A stretch of DNA of 64,000 bases from an uncultured Anaerolineae bacterium (GCA_937943625.1 CALEAD010000002.1:62001-126000), one strand, 5' to 3'. Positions 17,484 through 26,320 are shown, counted from the stretch's first letter. Notes: a model not told the origin generated them from the letters alone. Numbers and translations: made by a program.

Positions 17484-17895
17484 TACGGAACGGCACCCGG
17501 TTTACCGGGCTGTGCAGGCGCGACGGCGGCGCGTGTGACTGCGGCGCGGTTGTGGGTGCGGCCACAACTCCCATTAACAGGGTGCTGTGATTGAGGTGGG
17601 CGCTTGTCGCCCGCTGGACGACAAGCAGCGCCCGCGCCCTCCCTTGAAAATAGAGTGCCACCGTCTTGCTGGTATACTGGCGTTACCACCTGGCAGGCAG
17701 CCCTGCAACGCCACTAGCAGGCTGGCACTCATAAACCAGTTGTTTTCGATCAGCCTCGATCATAAAATTCAGGCGGTTGGCGTAGGGTGAATCGTTGATG
17801 CACATTGCAACAGCCCCGCACAACCGGAACAACCCATTATTTCGGCGGTCACCCACTGAATTGGGGGTAAGCCACTTTTTGCACAGGAGTCAGAA

Positions 17896-18882
17896 ATGTC
17901 TAAATTAATAAAAGTTGCGGTAACGGGCGCTGCGGGCCAGATTGGCTATTCGCTCTTGCCCGGTTTGCTTAACGGTGAAGTGTTTGGCCACGATACAGAG
18001 ATAGCGCTGCATTTGCTAGAAGTGACCCCGGCGCTGCCTGCACTCGAAGGCGTGGTGATGGAATTGGATGACTGCGCCTATCCCCTGTTGCACAGCGTTG
18101 TTGTCACCGATGACCCGAAAGTCGCTTTTGATGGCGTTAGCTGGGCGCTGCTGGTTGGTTCCAAGCCCCGCAGCAAGGGCATGGAGCGCGGCGACCTGAT
18201 CCGCGAAAACGGCCCCATCTTCGTCAGCCAGGGGCGGGCGCTAAATGAACGCGCCGCCAGCGACGTGCGTGTTGTCGTTGTGGGAAACCCGGCCAATACC
18301 AACTGCCTCATTGCCATGAATAACGCCCCAGACATTCCCAACGAGCGCTTTAGCGCCCTGACGCGCCTGGACCAAAATCGTGCCTATGCTCAATTGGCGC
18401 AAAAAGCGGGCGTGCGCGTCACAGACGTAAGTAACGTGACCATTTGGGGCAACCATAGCGCCACCCAGTATCCTGACTTTGAGAATGCGAAGATCAACGG
18501 CCGTCCCGTTCCCGAAGTGATCACCGACCATCATTGGCTGCGCGAAGAGTTCATCTCGATTGTGCAGAAACGGGGCGCAGCCGTGATCCAGGCGCGCGGC
18601 AAATCTTCTGCCCTTTCTGCGGCCAATGCCACCCTCGACCACGTGCGCAGTTTTTTGTACAAGACAGAAAAAGGAAATTGGTTTTCTGCGGCCGTTTGCT
18701 CCGACGGTAGCTACGGCATTGACGTGGGGCTCATCTTCTCCTTCCCCCTGGTTAGCGACGGGGCAGGCAACTACCACATCGTCCAGGGTTTACCCATTAG
18801 CGACTTCGGGCGGGAAAAAATCATGATCACCCTGGAAGAATTGCGCAACGAAAAATCGCTGGTCATGGATTTGCTGGCCTGA
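17896..18882 (+). CDS. mdh: Malate dehydrogenase
   Basis: NAD-dependent interconversion of malate and oxaloacetate in the citric acid cycle. The N-terminal Rossmann motif is [11 protein letters not shown] (residues 9-19), GNPANTN is the coenzyme-proximal loop, and the catalytic pair is D159 (RLDQNRA) with H187 ([11 protein letters not shown]). Substrate arginines lie in RSKGMERGD and NRA. The GAAGQIGY form and 328-residue length place it with the cytosolic/mitochondrial-like type 2 MDHs rather than the LDH-like type. AGGAG lies eight bases before ATG. A bidirectional terminator follows at 18919. Confidence 0.97.
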   Translation: MSKLIKVAVTGAAGQIGYSLLPGLLNGEVFGHDTEIALHLLEVTPALPALEGVVMELDDCAYPLLHSVVVTDDPKVAFDGVSWALLVGSKPRSKGMERGDLIRENGPIFVSQGRALNERAASDVRVVVVGNPANTNCLIAMNNAPDIPNERFSALTRLDQNRAYAQLAQKAGVRVTDVSNVTIWGNHSATQYPDFENAKINGRPVPEVITDHHWLREEFISIVQKRGAAVIQARGKSSALSAANATLDHVRSFLYKTEKGNWFSAAVCSDGSYGIDVGLIFSFPLVSDGAGNYHIVQGLPISDFGREKIMITLEELRNEKSLVMDLLA

Positions 18883-18918
18883 TCCTGGCCAACTGGCATC
18901 TTTAAGAGACCAATAGAT

Positions 18919-18954
18919 GCAAAAACGCCTTGCATACCTGCAAGGCGTTTTTGC
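18919..18954. terminator. Terminator after mdh
   Basis: A 14-bp perfect stem AAAAACGCCTTGCA / TGCAAGGCGTTTTT with a TACC loop; the A and T flanks make it functional on either strand, and it ends mdh. Confidence 0.93.
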
Positions 18955-19091
18955 GGAAGAGGAGAAAAAGGAGGAAAAAAGAAATAAAGTTACTTGATTA
19001 TCATTAGTGTATAACCCTTTACCGCCAGATGCTGGTATGGGCACAACAGCAGAAGTGTAAACTACTTTACACTCCTCCCCTCTATTTTCTC

Positions 19092-20969
19092 ATGAACCTG
19101 GTTACGCTAGAAAATGTTGCCAAACAATACAGCGAGCGCCCCCTGTTGGTTGACGCCAATTTGCTCATCAAGCAGGGAGACCGGATTGGCCTGATCGGTA
19201 TCAACGGCAGCGGCAAAACGACGCTGCTACGTATTGTTGCTGGTCTGGAACCCGCCGATGCCGGACAGGTGACGGTGTGGGGCGGCGTGCGCTGCCAATA
19301 CCTGGCGCAAGAGCCGCAGCTTGACGATGAGCTGACCGTGCTGGAGCAGCTCTTTGCCAGCGATTCTCCCCAGGTAATGCTGCTGCGGCAGTATGAAGCT
19401 GTGAGCTGGCAGCTACAGCAAAACCCCGCTGACATACATTTGCAGGTGGAACTGGCCCGCTTGAGCGATGAAATGACGCGCCGCGACGGCTGGGCGGCAG
19501 AAGCCAACGTGAAGGCTATTCTCACCCGCCTGGGCATCAGCGAATTTGGCGCACGCGTGGGCACGCTAAGCGGCGGCCAACGTAAGCGCGTGGCCCTGGC
19601 CCGCGCCCTGATTGACCCGGCCGACCTGCTGATTTTGGATGAGCCGACCAACCACATTGACGCCGAGGCCATTGCCTGGCTGGAGGAGTATTTGCGCACC
19701 GTGCCGGGGGCGCTGCTGATGGTGACCCACGACCGCTATTTTTTAGACCGGGTGGCGAACCGCATCGTGGAGCTGGACCGGCGGCAGTTGGTCAATTATC
19801 CCGGCAATTATACGCGCTACCTGGAGATGCAGGCGGCGCGGCACGAGCAATTGGCGATGGCCGAGGAGAAGCGGCGTAAGCTCCTGCAGCGGGAGCTGGC
19901 CTGGATACACCGCTCGCCCATGGCGCGCGGCGCCAAGCAGAAAGCGCGCAAGCAGCGGGTGGCGGAGCTGCAGCAAATTCAGCATGACCGGGGCGATGAG
20001 CGTGTGGTCATGGCCCTGGCCAGCCGCCGCTTGGGCAAGAAGGTGCTGGATGCGCGTGGCTTGCGCAAGGCGTATGGCGATACGCTGCTTTTTACAGACC
20101 TTGACCTGACGCTGGCCCCTGGGGAACGCATTGGCATCATTGGTCCCAATGGGGTGGGCAAGACGACGCTGCTGGAAATTTTGGCGGGGCAGCTCACGGC
20201 CGATTCCGGCAAGGTCACCTGGGGGGAGACGGTACAGCTTGGCTATTATGACCAGCTTAGCCGTGGCCTGGATGAGGACGCGCGCGTGCTGGATTTCATT
20301 GTGGACAAAGCGGCGCTACTGCGCACGCCGGAAGGGGAGCGCGTGGAAGCGGCGCAAATGCTGGAGTGGTTTTTGTTTCCGCGGCCGCAGCAGCAGGCAA
20401 AAATTAGCAGTCTCAGCGGTGGAGAGCGCCGCCGCCTTTACTTGCTGAGCATCCTGGTCGCGCAGCCCAACGTGTTGCTACTGGATGAGCCAACCAATGA
20501 TCTGGATATCCAGACGCTAGCGGTGCTGGAGGCGTTTCTAGATCGCTTTACCGGTTGCGTCATTGCCGTGAGCCACGACCGCTATTTTTTGGATCGCACG
20601 GTGGATTTTTTGGCGACGTTCGAGAACAGCCGTTTCTCATCCCGCTATCCCACCCCCTTCAGCAGCTACCTGCAGCTGCGTCAGCAAAAAGAGAGTAAGC
20701 CTCCACCGCAAAAGCCCACTCCTGCCCCGGCGCCCAAACCAGACCGGCCACCCAAGCTAACCTGGCGCGAAAAGCAGGAATTGGCTACGTTGGAAGAAAA
20801 GATGGCGCAGCTAGAAGCGGAACAGGATGAACTGCAAACGGCCGTTAACCTCAGCGGCAGCGATTATGCAAAGCTGCAAGCCCTTTCCCACCGTCTGGCC
20901 GAAATAGCGACCGCCCTGGATGCGCACATGGCGCGCTGGCTGGAACTCAGCGAGCGGGCCGAACTATAA
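19092..20969 (+). CDS. ABC-F family ATPase (Uup-like)
   Basis: Soluble tandem ATPase of the ABC-F class, which acts on the ribosome or in DNA-transposon-related processes rather than in transport. Domain 1: Walker A GINGSGKTT (36-44), signature LSGGQRKRVALARA, Walker B LLILDEPTNHID. An inter-domain linker with basic helices follows (RKLLQRELAWIHRSPMARG). Domain 2: GPNGVGKTT, LSGGERRRLYLLSIL, LLLDEPTNDLD. The C-terminal proline-rich hinge and coiled coil (WREKQELATLEEKMAQLEAE) match Uup. ATG 19092 is chosen because the family begins at the first beta strand; an in-frame ATG at 19029 would add 21 atypical residues. Confidence 0.92.
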   Translation: MNLVTLENVAKQYSERPLLVDANLLIKQGDRIGLIGINGSGKTTLLRIVAGLEPADAGQVTVWGGVRCQYLAQEPQLDDELTVLEQLFASDSPQVMLLRQYEAVSWQLQQNPADIHLQVELARLSDEMTRRDGWAAEANVKAILTRLGISEFGARVGTLSGGQRKRVALARALIDPADLLILDEPTNHIDAEAIAWLEEYLRTVPGALLMVTHDRYFLDRVANRIVELDRRQLVNYPGNYTRYLEMQAARHEQLAMAEEKRRKLLQRELAWIHRSPMARGAKQKARKQRVAELQQIQHDRGDERVVMALASRRLGKKVLDARGLRKAYGDTLLFTDLDLTLAPGERIGIIGPNGVGKTTLLEILAGQLTADSGKVTWGETVQLGYYDQLSRGLDEDARVLDFIVDKAALLRTPEGERVEAAQMLEWFLFPRPQQQAKISSLSGGERRRLYLLSILVAQPNVLLLDEPTNDLDIQTLAVLEAFLDRFTGCVIAVSHDRYFLDRTVDFLATFENSRFSSRYPTPFSSYLQLRQQKESKPPPQKPTPAPAPKPDRPPKLTWREKQELATLEEKMAQLEAEQDELQTAVNLSGSDYAKLQALSHRLAEIATALDAHMARWLELSERAEL

Positions 20970-21079
20970 AAGCATGTTGTGGAGAGAGAATGAAAGAGAC
21001 GGGGCACTCAGTCACGTAGACATCCCCAAAAATCCGTGTTAATCCCCTTCAATCCGCGTACCAACAAGAGGAGGCTCCC

Positions 21080-21496
21080 ATGATTACAAAAATCAACCAC
21101 ATCGCCATTGTGTCCCCAGACCTGGACAGCGCCACCGGCTTTTGGGCCGAGGCGTTGGGCTTACCCGTCACGCGCATTGCCGACGTGCCGGAAGAAGCGG
21201 TGAAAGTCGCTTTTTTGCCCCTTGGCGATAGCAACCTGGAAATCTTGCAGCCCACCGACACCGAAAGCGGCGTAGCGCGCTACCTGGAAAAGCGCGGCCC
21301 CGGCATCCACCACATCTGCCTGGAAGTGGCGGACATAGACGCCGCGCTGGCGCGACTGAAGGCGGCTAACGTGCCGCTCATCAACGAGGCAGCCAAAATG
21401 GGCCACGGTGGCACGCGCTACGCCTTCATTCACCCCAAAGGTACGGGTGGGGTGCTGGTGGAGCTGTATGAGGGAGCTGGCGCAGGTTTGTCGTAA
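21080..21496 (+). CDS. mce: Methylmalonyl-CoA epimerase
   Basis: Interconverts (2R)- and (2S)-methylmalonyl-CoA in propionate metabolism. It is a vicinal-oxygen-chelate protein: metal ligands H7 (INHIAIV), the glutamate in NLEILQP, the histidine in GIHHICLEV and the glutamate in VLVELYE are all present at the usual spacing, and the 138-residue length is standard. AAGAGGAGG precedes the ATG. Methylmalonyl-CoA mutase genes are not in the window. A gene-free 310-base region separates it from the convergent moeZ. Confidence 0.93.
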   Translation: MITKINHIAIVSPDLDSATGFWAEALGLPVTRIADVPEEAVKVAFLPLGDSNLEILQPTDTESGVARYLEKRGPGIHHICLEVADIDAALARLKAANVPLINEAAKMGHGGTRYAFIHPKGTGGVLVELYEGAGAGLS

Positions 21497-21806
21497 CGAC
21501 TTTCGCCGCATCCCCTGCTAAAGCCATCGTTTACAGGTGAAAGATTTTTGCCTTTTGTCAAGCCCAATTTTGAGCACTTCATTGGCTAACTTGCGTAACC
21601 ACCATTGCCAGTCAGCAAGTGACCCCCCTACCCCTCCCCCGCTTGCGGGGGAGGGGGGCAATCATCCGTCAGCTCGTTTAACTGCCAAAAACAAGCGGAA
21701 AAGATTGGTCACAGCTCTTGACAAAACATAAACTTGCTTAACTTGTAACCAATGCGCTAAAGCAGTTACTACAAACCTCAATCGCCAATGGTCAACCCTC
21801 AATCCT
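21497..21806. other. Convergent intergenic region with a GC hairpin
   Basis: Between convergent mce and moeZ. A perfect 12-bp stem CCCCTCCCCCGC / GCGGGGGAGGGG with a two-base loop lies at 21631-21656 and may act as a transcription barrier, though no T run follows. Nothing else is recognised. Confidence 0.55.
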
Positions 21807-23009
21807 CTAATACGTCGGTAATTCCGGCTCCACCTCCATCGCCCAACGATTAATGCCTCCCTCCAGGTTGAGCAGCTTTTTGAAGCCGTGCTGCTGCAAG
21901 GTGCGGATCGCAGCGGCGCTGCGCGCGCCGCTGCGGCAGTACACTACCGTTTCCGTGGCTGTGTCCAGCTCGCCCATACGCTCCAGCACGCGGTTCTTGG
22001 GGATGAGCCGTGCGCCGTAGTGGCCCAGGTTGGCAATATCCCACTCGTGCGGCTCACGCACGTCTAGCAGCCGCAGCCGCTCACCGCGCTGCAGCCGCTC
22101 TTTGAGGGAGCGAGGCGTAATGGTGGGAACGGCCGTACCCATCGCCTGCGTGTGATATAGGCTGCGGTCGTGGGCTGGCGTGCCGCAAAACTGCTCATAA
22201 TCAATTAGCGCAGTGAGCGTGGGATTTTCACCGCACACGGGGCAGTTCGGATTCTTTTGCAGGTATACCTCTTCCACCGTCATTGTCAGCGCGTCGTACA
22301 GCATTAGCCGCCCAATGAGCGTCTCGCCAATGCCCAAAATGAGTTTGATCGCTTCGGTGGCCTGAATGGCGCCAATGACGCCGGGCAAGATGCCCAACAC
22401 CCCCCCCTCGGCGCAGCTTGGCACCAGTCCCGGCGGTGGCGGTTCGGGGAACAGGCAGCGGTAGCATGGCCCTTCCTTGGCGTAGAAAACGGATGCCTGG
22501 CCGTCGAAGCGGTAGATGCTGCCGTAGACGTTCGGTTTGCCCAGCAACACGCAGGCGTCGTTGGTCAGATAGCGCGTGGGGAAGTTGTCGGTGCCGTCAA
22601 TGATCACGTCGTAGGGGGCGAAAATCTCCAGCGCATTCTCTGAGGTCAGGGGAACGGGGTAGCTGTCTACCTGCACGTGGGGGTTGATATCCAGAATGCG
22701 TGCTTTGGCACTTTCCAGCTTGGGGCGGCCTACGTCTTTGGTGCCGTGAATGACCTGGCGCTGCAGGTTGGTGGCATCTACCACGTCGTAATCCACCAGA
22801 CCAATGCGGCCAATGCCGGCGGCGGCCAGGTACATGGCCAGGGGGGAACCCAGCCCACCGGCGCCAATGAGCAGCACGCTGGCCGCTTTTAACTTTTTCT
22901 GCCCGGCCATACCCACTTCGGGCATGATCAGGTGGCGGCTGTAGCGCCGCACTTCTTCGTGGGAAAGCTGGATACCGGCAATGGCAGCCGGGTCAATGAG
23001 CGATTTCAT
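21807..23009 (-). CDS. moeZ: Sulfur-carrier adenylyltransferase/sulfurtransferase (MoeZ/MoeB with rhodanese domain)
   Basis: E1-like enzyme: residues about 10-260 are ThiF/MoeB (Rossmann GAGGLGSPLAMYLAAAG, DATNLQRQVIH, DGTDNFPTRYLTND) with zinc pairs CYRC and CPVC. Residues about 290-400 are a rhodanese domain with active cysteine C358 in VYCRSGARS. Such proteins adenylate the C-terminal Gly-Gly of a MoaD/ThiS/CysO-type carrier and then transfer sulfur to make the thiocarboxylate. It is the last gene of the cysM-mec-cysO-thioredoxin operon, and its ATG overlaps the thioredoxin-like gene's TGA (ATGA). That context argues for a CysO/MoeZ role, possibly shared with molybdopterin synthesis. Confidence 0.93.
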   Translation of the reverse strand: MKSLIDPAAIAGIQLSHEEVRRYSRHLIMPEVGMAGQKKLKAASVLLIGAGGLGSPLAMYLAAAGIGRIGLVDYDVVDATNLQRQVIHGTKDVGRPKLESAKARILDINPHVQVDSYPVPLTSENALEIFAPYDVIIDGTDNFPTRYLTNDACVLLGKPNVYGSIYRFDGQASVFYAKEGPCYRCLFPEPPPPGLVPSCAEGGVLGILPGVIGAIQATEAIKLILGIGETLIGRLMLYDALTMTVEEVYLQKNPNCPVCGENPTLTALIDYEQFCGTPAHDRSLYHTQAMGTAVPTITPRSLKERLQRGERLRLLDVREPHEWDIANLGHYGARLIPKNRVLERMGELDTATETVVYCRSGARSAAAIRTLQQHGFKKLLNLEGGINRWAMEVEPELPTY

Positions 23010-23401
23010 GGTTGCATTCCTATGGTTTCTAGCTGTTGCGCCAGTTTGTGACTGTGGGTGAGGCCGTAGTTGATGCTGCGCGCCACGCCCTGGGCGTCCA
23101 GAAGAATAGTGGTGGGCAGGGTGAAGACCTTGTACTGCGCTGCTTTGTCCGGTTCGCGGTCAGCGTCAATTTTTTGCAAGTGAAAACGGCCGTGCCAGCT
23201 TTGCGCCAGTTGCTCCAGGTAACGCGCCTGGGTGGGGCAGGCCGCACATGCGTCACTGGCAAAGTAAAGCAGCGTTGGACGTTCCGCCTGCGGCGCCGCG
23301 GATCGTTCCAGACGGCGCAGGTGCAGCCAGCGCCCCAGCCCATACACGGCTAGGCTCAGGCCAATAATTAGCAAGGTAAGGAGTAATCGTTCAATCATCA
23401 T
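23006..23401 (-). CDS. Membrane-anchored thioredoxin-like protein
   Basis: A single N-terminal membrane helix (LLLTLLIIGLSLAVYGLG) is followed by a thioredoxin fold: LLYFASDACAACPTQ with the redox pair CAAC, VFTLPTTILL with the cis-proline, and a C-terminal helix. The ATG at 23401 starts just before the helix; an in-frame start at 23419 would add six residues. Anchored CxxC proteins reduce disulfides or pass electrons or sulfur; lying between the sulfur carrier and MoeZ, this one could recycle persulfide or protect the carrier thiocarboxylate. That role is inference. Confidence 0.85.
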   Translation of the reverse strand: MMIERLLLTLLIIGLSLAVYGLGRWLHLRRLERSAAPQAERPTLLYFASDACAACPTQARYLEQLAQSWHGRFHLQKIDADREPDKAAQYKVFTLPTTILLDAQGVARSINYGLTHSHKLAQQLETIGMQP

Positions 23402-23446
23402 AGTTTGCCACCCAGTCACCCCATTACTGGCAGACGACCACTTTTC

Positions 23447-24163
23447 CTAACGGATGGGCTTGCGCGTGAACCCTGGCGCCCCCAGGCGGCTAAGCTGGTA
23501 ATAGACGAAGCAGCCGGCGCAAAAGCCCAAAAACAGGTTTAGCGCTGCCAGCCCCACCACCAGCCAGACCAGCGCCCAGCCCCAAAATGGCTGCCCGGCC
23601 CATAGCAAGAGCACAGCCAGGGTGACCACCACGCCACCAAATCCCTGGGCAAAGCGGTGGGGTTCGGGGTTGTCGCTGATGACGTGTGGCTTTACCACGC
23701 CCGCTGGTTTGAGCAGGTGCTGGTAGATGCGCTTGAAGAGGGAGAGGGCGGGAACGGCCGTACCCAACAGCATCACCGCGGCCACAAAAGCGGCTAACCA
23801 GGCGGTGTCTAACACAAAGGCCAGCAGCAGCAGAGTGATGATAAACGCCTGATTCACCTTTAGCGCCGATTGGTCTACTTTGCGTTTGCTTGGGGCGCCC
23901 CCGGCAATAGATGGAATAATCAGCAAGGTATCGCCCTCGGCTATGGGCGTATTCAGCCCTTGCAGTTGGGCAATATCTTGCTTATCCAGGTACAAATTCA
24001 CAAAACTGCGCAGCTTTTCGCCGTCAAATAAGTGCGGTTGCAGGTCGGGGTACTGCCGGTTCAGGTCGGCCAGCGCGGCGCTGACGCTGTCCCCACTAAC
24101 GGTGACGCTGCTCTGGTTGTTGGTATACGGCCGTAACGGGGCCGGTATGCGAATGGTTGCCAT
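23447..24163 (-). CDS. cysO: CysO/MoaD/ThiS-type sulfur carrier fused to a DUF4395 membrane domain
   Basis: Residues 1-89 are a beta-grasp sulfur carrier of normal length ending GDTLLIIPSIAGG; G88-G89 is the site where MoaD, ThiS and CysO end. Here the chain continues: a short basic linker (APSKRKVD) and then about 145 residues with four likely membrane helices ending in GFCAGCFVYYQLSRLG, the DUF4395 pattern. The carrier cannot be thiocarboxylated at G89 unless the chain is cut there. The JAMM protease encoded next upstream in the operon is the obvious candidate. Alternatively a second internal start or frame event could make free carrier; none is visible. This fusion is the oddest gene of the operon. 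Confidence 0.88.
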   Translation of the reverse strand: MATIRIPAPLRPYTNNQSSVTVSGDSVSAALADLNRQYPDLQPHLFDGEKLRSFVNLYLDKQDIAQLQGLNTPIAEGDTLLIIPSIAGGAPSKRKVDQSALKVNQAFIITLLLLAFVLDTAWLAAFVAAVMLLGTAVPALSLFKRIYQHLLKPAGVVKPHVISDNPEPHRFAQGFGGVVVTLAVLLLWAGQPFWGWALVWLVVGLAALNLFLGFCAGCFVYYQLSRLGAPGFTRKPIR

Positions 24164-24198
24164 AGGTACCTCTTTACTTTAGTCGGGTAGTTGGGTAG

Positions 24199-24699
24199 TC
24201 ATAGGGGCGCCTGGTCATTGAGAATGCGCTTCCCCAGTCTCAAATCTCTAGTTCCCACTCCCCAATCTCCAGCCGCTATCTCTATCTCTTCCTCTACAAA
24301 CCCGCTTCTATCGGCGGCAAGCTGCCAGGAACGGCCGCTGCCGGGCTGCCCCTGGCGCACTTCGGTGATCAGATAAGAATAGCCAGGCCAGCTTGCCCAG
24401 GCCAGGTCGCGCGCTGAGGCCACCGGCGGGTGGTCGGGATGGCTGTGGAAGATGCCCACCACATCCAGCCCATTGGCCAGGGCGTCCAGTTCCGCCGCGC
24501 GCCAATCCTGCGGGTCAATGCGGAAGCGCGTGCGCCGTTCGGCGGCGTCGGGCCAGACGTTTGGCAGGGGGCGAATGGCGGTGACCAGATTACGGTCGTT
24601 GGCCATCACCCCCAGCAGCAGCCCGCACCCCTCTTCTGGGTACGTCGCCGCCCCGTGTGCGCGAATTTGCGCGTCAACTTCTTGGGTTAAGACAAGCAT
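24199..24699 (-). CDS. mec: JAMM/MPN metalloprotease (Mec-like)
   Basis: Zinc protease of the JAB1/MPN+ class. The full motif set is present: E23 in PEEGCGLLLG and H85-x-H87-x7-S95-x2-D98 in FHSHPDHPPVASARD. In Mycobacterium the homologous Mec releases cysteine from the CysO-cysteine adduct; JAMM proteins can also cut after a Gly-Gly of a ubiquitin-like fold. It sits between cysM and the carrier fusion gene, 61 and 35 bases from them. Length 166 is typical. The C-terminal ~20 residues (GDWGVGTRDLRLGKR) are a probable unstructured tail. Confidence 0.92.
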   Translation of the reverse strand: MLVLTQEVDAQIRAHGAATYPEEGCGLLLGVMANDRNLVTAIRPLPNVWPDAAERRTRFRIDPQDWRAAELDALANGLDVVGIFHSHPDHPPVASARDLAWASWPGYSYLITEVRQGQPGSGRSWQLAADRSGFVEEEIEIAAGDWGVGTRDLRLGKRILNDQAPL

Positions 24700-24760
24700 A
24701 AATAACTAATAATTAATTTATGAATTGGTGAATAATCAATGGTTAACAAGCCACAATTTA

Positions 24761-25717
24761 TCATTCCTCCGTCCAAAACGTCTGCGTCAGATACTTAAAG
24801 CCGCTGTCCGGCAGCACCGTCACCACCACGCCTTGATCCAACTCCCGCGCCACTTGCATCGAAACATGCACTGCCGAAGCCGCAGAAAGCCCCACAAAGA
24901 TGCCTTCCTGGCGCGCCAGAAACTTCGCCATCCGCTGCGCATCCTCCGTCTCGATGACGCGGTTTTCGTCTGCCAGTGTCGGGTCATAGATTTTGGGCAC
25001 AATGGAGGTGGCCATATGCTTCAGCCCTTCCAGCCCGTTGAACGGACGGCTGGGCTGCACGCAAATAAAGCGAATAGCCGGGTTCAACTCGCGCAGGCGG
25101 CGCGTATTGCCCACAAAGGTGCCGCTGGTGCCCACACCGGCCACAAAATGGGTGATTTGCCCGTGCGTCTGCTCCCAAATTTCGTTGGCCGTCGTCAGGT
25201 AGTGGGCCTGCCAATTGGCTGGGTTGTCATACTGGTTGGCGTAGAAGAGATTCGGATCTTCCGCCGCCATGCGCCGTGTTTCGCAGATGGCCTTGTCAAT
25301 CCCTTCCAGCGGGTCGGTGAGGATCAGCTTGGCGCCATAGGCGCGCAGGATGGCGATGCGCTCCGGGCTGACGTTGGCTGGCATCACCAGGCGCACCTTG
25401 TAGCCGCGCGCCGCACCCAGCATGGCGTAAGCAATCCCCGTGTTACCCGATGAGGCGTCGAGAATGGTCATCCCAGGTCGCAGCCTGCCTTCCCATTCAG
25501 CCGTGCGGATGATGTTCAGCGCCGGGCGATCTTTGACCGAGCCGCCGGGGTTAAACCATTCTGCCTTGGCGTACACGGCTACCGTATCGGGCACACCATA
25601 AGCGCGTGCTGTTTTGTGCAGCCGCAGCAACGGCGTGTTGCCAATTTGCGCTTCTATGGTGTGAGAAATGTGTGAGGCGAACAATGCCTGTTCTAATTTG
25701 GCGGTAGTTAACAACAT
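24761..25717 (-). CDS. cysM: Cysteine synthase, CysM-like (sulfur-carrier-dependent type likely)
   Basis: PLP-dependent beta-replacement enzyme. Lysine K62 in WFNPGGSVKDRPALN binds PLP, SSGNTGIAYA grips the substrate carboxylate, and GVGTSGTFVG binds the PLP phosphate. Being first in an operon with a JAMM protease, a CysO-type carrier and MoeZ, it probably takes sulfur from the carrier thiocarboxylate, as Mycobacterium CysM does with O-phosphoserine. From memory, the position of that enzyme's phosphate-selecting arginine seems to be lysine here (GLKHM), chemically compatible but unproven. GGAG lies 12 bases before ATG. A promoter and a structured leader precede it. Confidence 0.9.
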   Translation of the reverse strand: MLLTTAKLEQALFASHISHTIEAQIGNTPLLRLHKTARAYGVPDTVAVYAKAEWFNPGGSVKDRPALNIIRTAEWEGRLRPGMTILDASSGNTGIAYAMLGAARGYKVRLVMPANVSPERIAILRAYGAKLILTDPLEGIDKAICETRRMAAEDPNLFYANQYDNPANWQAHYLTTANEIWEQTHGQITHFVAGVGTSGTFVGNTRRLRELNPAIRFICVQPSRPFNGLEGLKHMATSIVPKIYDPTLADENRVIETEDAQRMAKFLARQEGIFVGLSAASAVHVSMQVARELDQGVVVTVLPDSGFKYLTQTFWTEE

Positions 25718-25882
25718 GGTATGGATTGCTCCAATTTAGCTGGTCAGTCTGTCAGCTAATTACTAATTTCTATTCTGTCGTCTGCGCATAGGGCAAGATG
25801 CCTGCGTAAGGATGGTTTACGCAGTGGGGATGATAGCTTATGCATTTTTGACGCCTGTCTGGGAGAGGGTTCAACAGGCAGC

Positions 25883-25959
25883 AAAAAACGGTCGTAGCTT
25901 TACCATCCAACTTCTGCAACGCTCACTTTTCGTTGCTGCGCGAGAATAGCCACCACCGT
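25883..25959 (-). promoter_or_regulatory. Attenuator-like terminator in the cysM leader
   Basis: On the minus strand ACGGTGGTGGC can pair with GCTACGACCGT (one G-G mismatch, one G-T pair), enclosing a perfect hairpin GCAACG / CGTTGC; TTTTTT follows at once. It lies about 165 bases before cysM and over 130 bases after the predicted start of transcription, the layout of a regulated attenuator. The 5' arm recalls a T-box (GGTGG) but lacks the NACCGCG core, so the sensing mechanism is unknown. Confidence 0.5.
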
Positions 25960-26100
25960 TCTTCGTCTGGCAAACTGCCTGCTGTTTATGTATCGGGATG
26001 AGACGAAGCTGTGACTATTCCCGCCTCATACACCTGCAATGTTGTCTCATGATAAACCTTATTTTTGTGATAAAAATGCCTTTCTTTACAACTGGTTCAC

Positions 26101-26128
26101 AGTATAACCAGGGTAGAAGGAATGTCAA
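26101..26128 (-). promoter_or_regulatory. Sigma-70-type promoter for the cysM operon
   Basis: TTGACA (26128-26123) and TATACT (26106-26101) on the minus strand, 16 bases apart. Predicted transcription begins near 26094, giving a leader of about 375 bases. Confidence 0.75.
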
Positions 26129-26170
26129 GCGGGATTTTGTCCCCATTTAGATTTACGCAATCAGGCATAG

Positions 26171-26320
26171 TTCATTTCTCTGGAAATGGTGCTTGACCAA
26201 TTTCTGACCGCAGACGGCCGACAGCAGACCGCCTACTACTGACAAAATCGTGGGCAGCGATCAGCAGTCGGCGGTCTGCAGTCAAACTGTCAAGATCGCT
26301 TGAACCATGCCCACAATTAC
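26171..26320 (+). repeat. Dispersed intergenic repeat, family A (copy 4, near full length)
   Basis: Best match to the 4779 copy. Contains TTTCTGACCGCAGACGGCCG, TACTGACAAAATCG, AGCAGTCGGCGGTCTGCAGT and CTTGAACCATGCCC. The central arms are inverted repeats. Confidence 0.7.

Larger units (their letters stand above)
17310..17895. other. Gene-free region with REP-like hairpins
   Basis: About 585 bases with no supported gene. It holds a degenerate family A fragment (17325-17380), a family B repeat (17383-17436), two small GC hairpins (GCCGGGG / CCCCGGC at 17461-17483 and CCCGGT / ACCGGG at 17493-17508) and further imperfect hairpins to about 17640. The last 250 bases show nothing recognisable beyond the mdh ribosome-binding site. 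Confidence 0.6.

Noticed and set aside
17587-17790. A 67-codon ORF in the region before mdh
   Set aside because: No ribosome-binding site, no recognisable domain, and it overlaps REP-like hairpins.
21627-21660. CCCCTCCCCCGC hairpin as a classical terminator
   Set aside because: The stem is perfect but there is no T run on either strand; described only as a hairpin.
25883-25970. Canonical T-box in the cysM leader
   Set aside because: GGTGG is present in the terminator's 5' arm, but the NACCGCG core and a recognisable specifier stem are missing; kept only as an attenuator.
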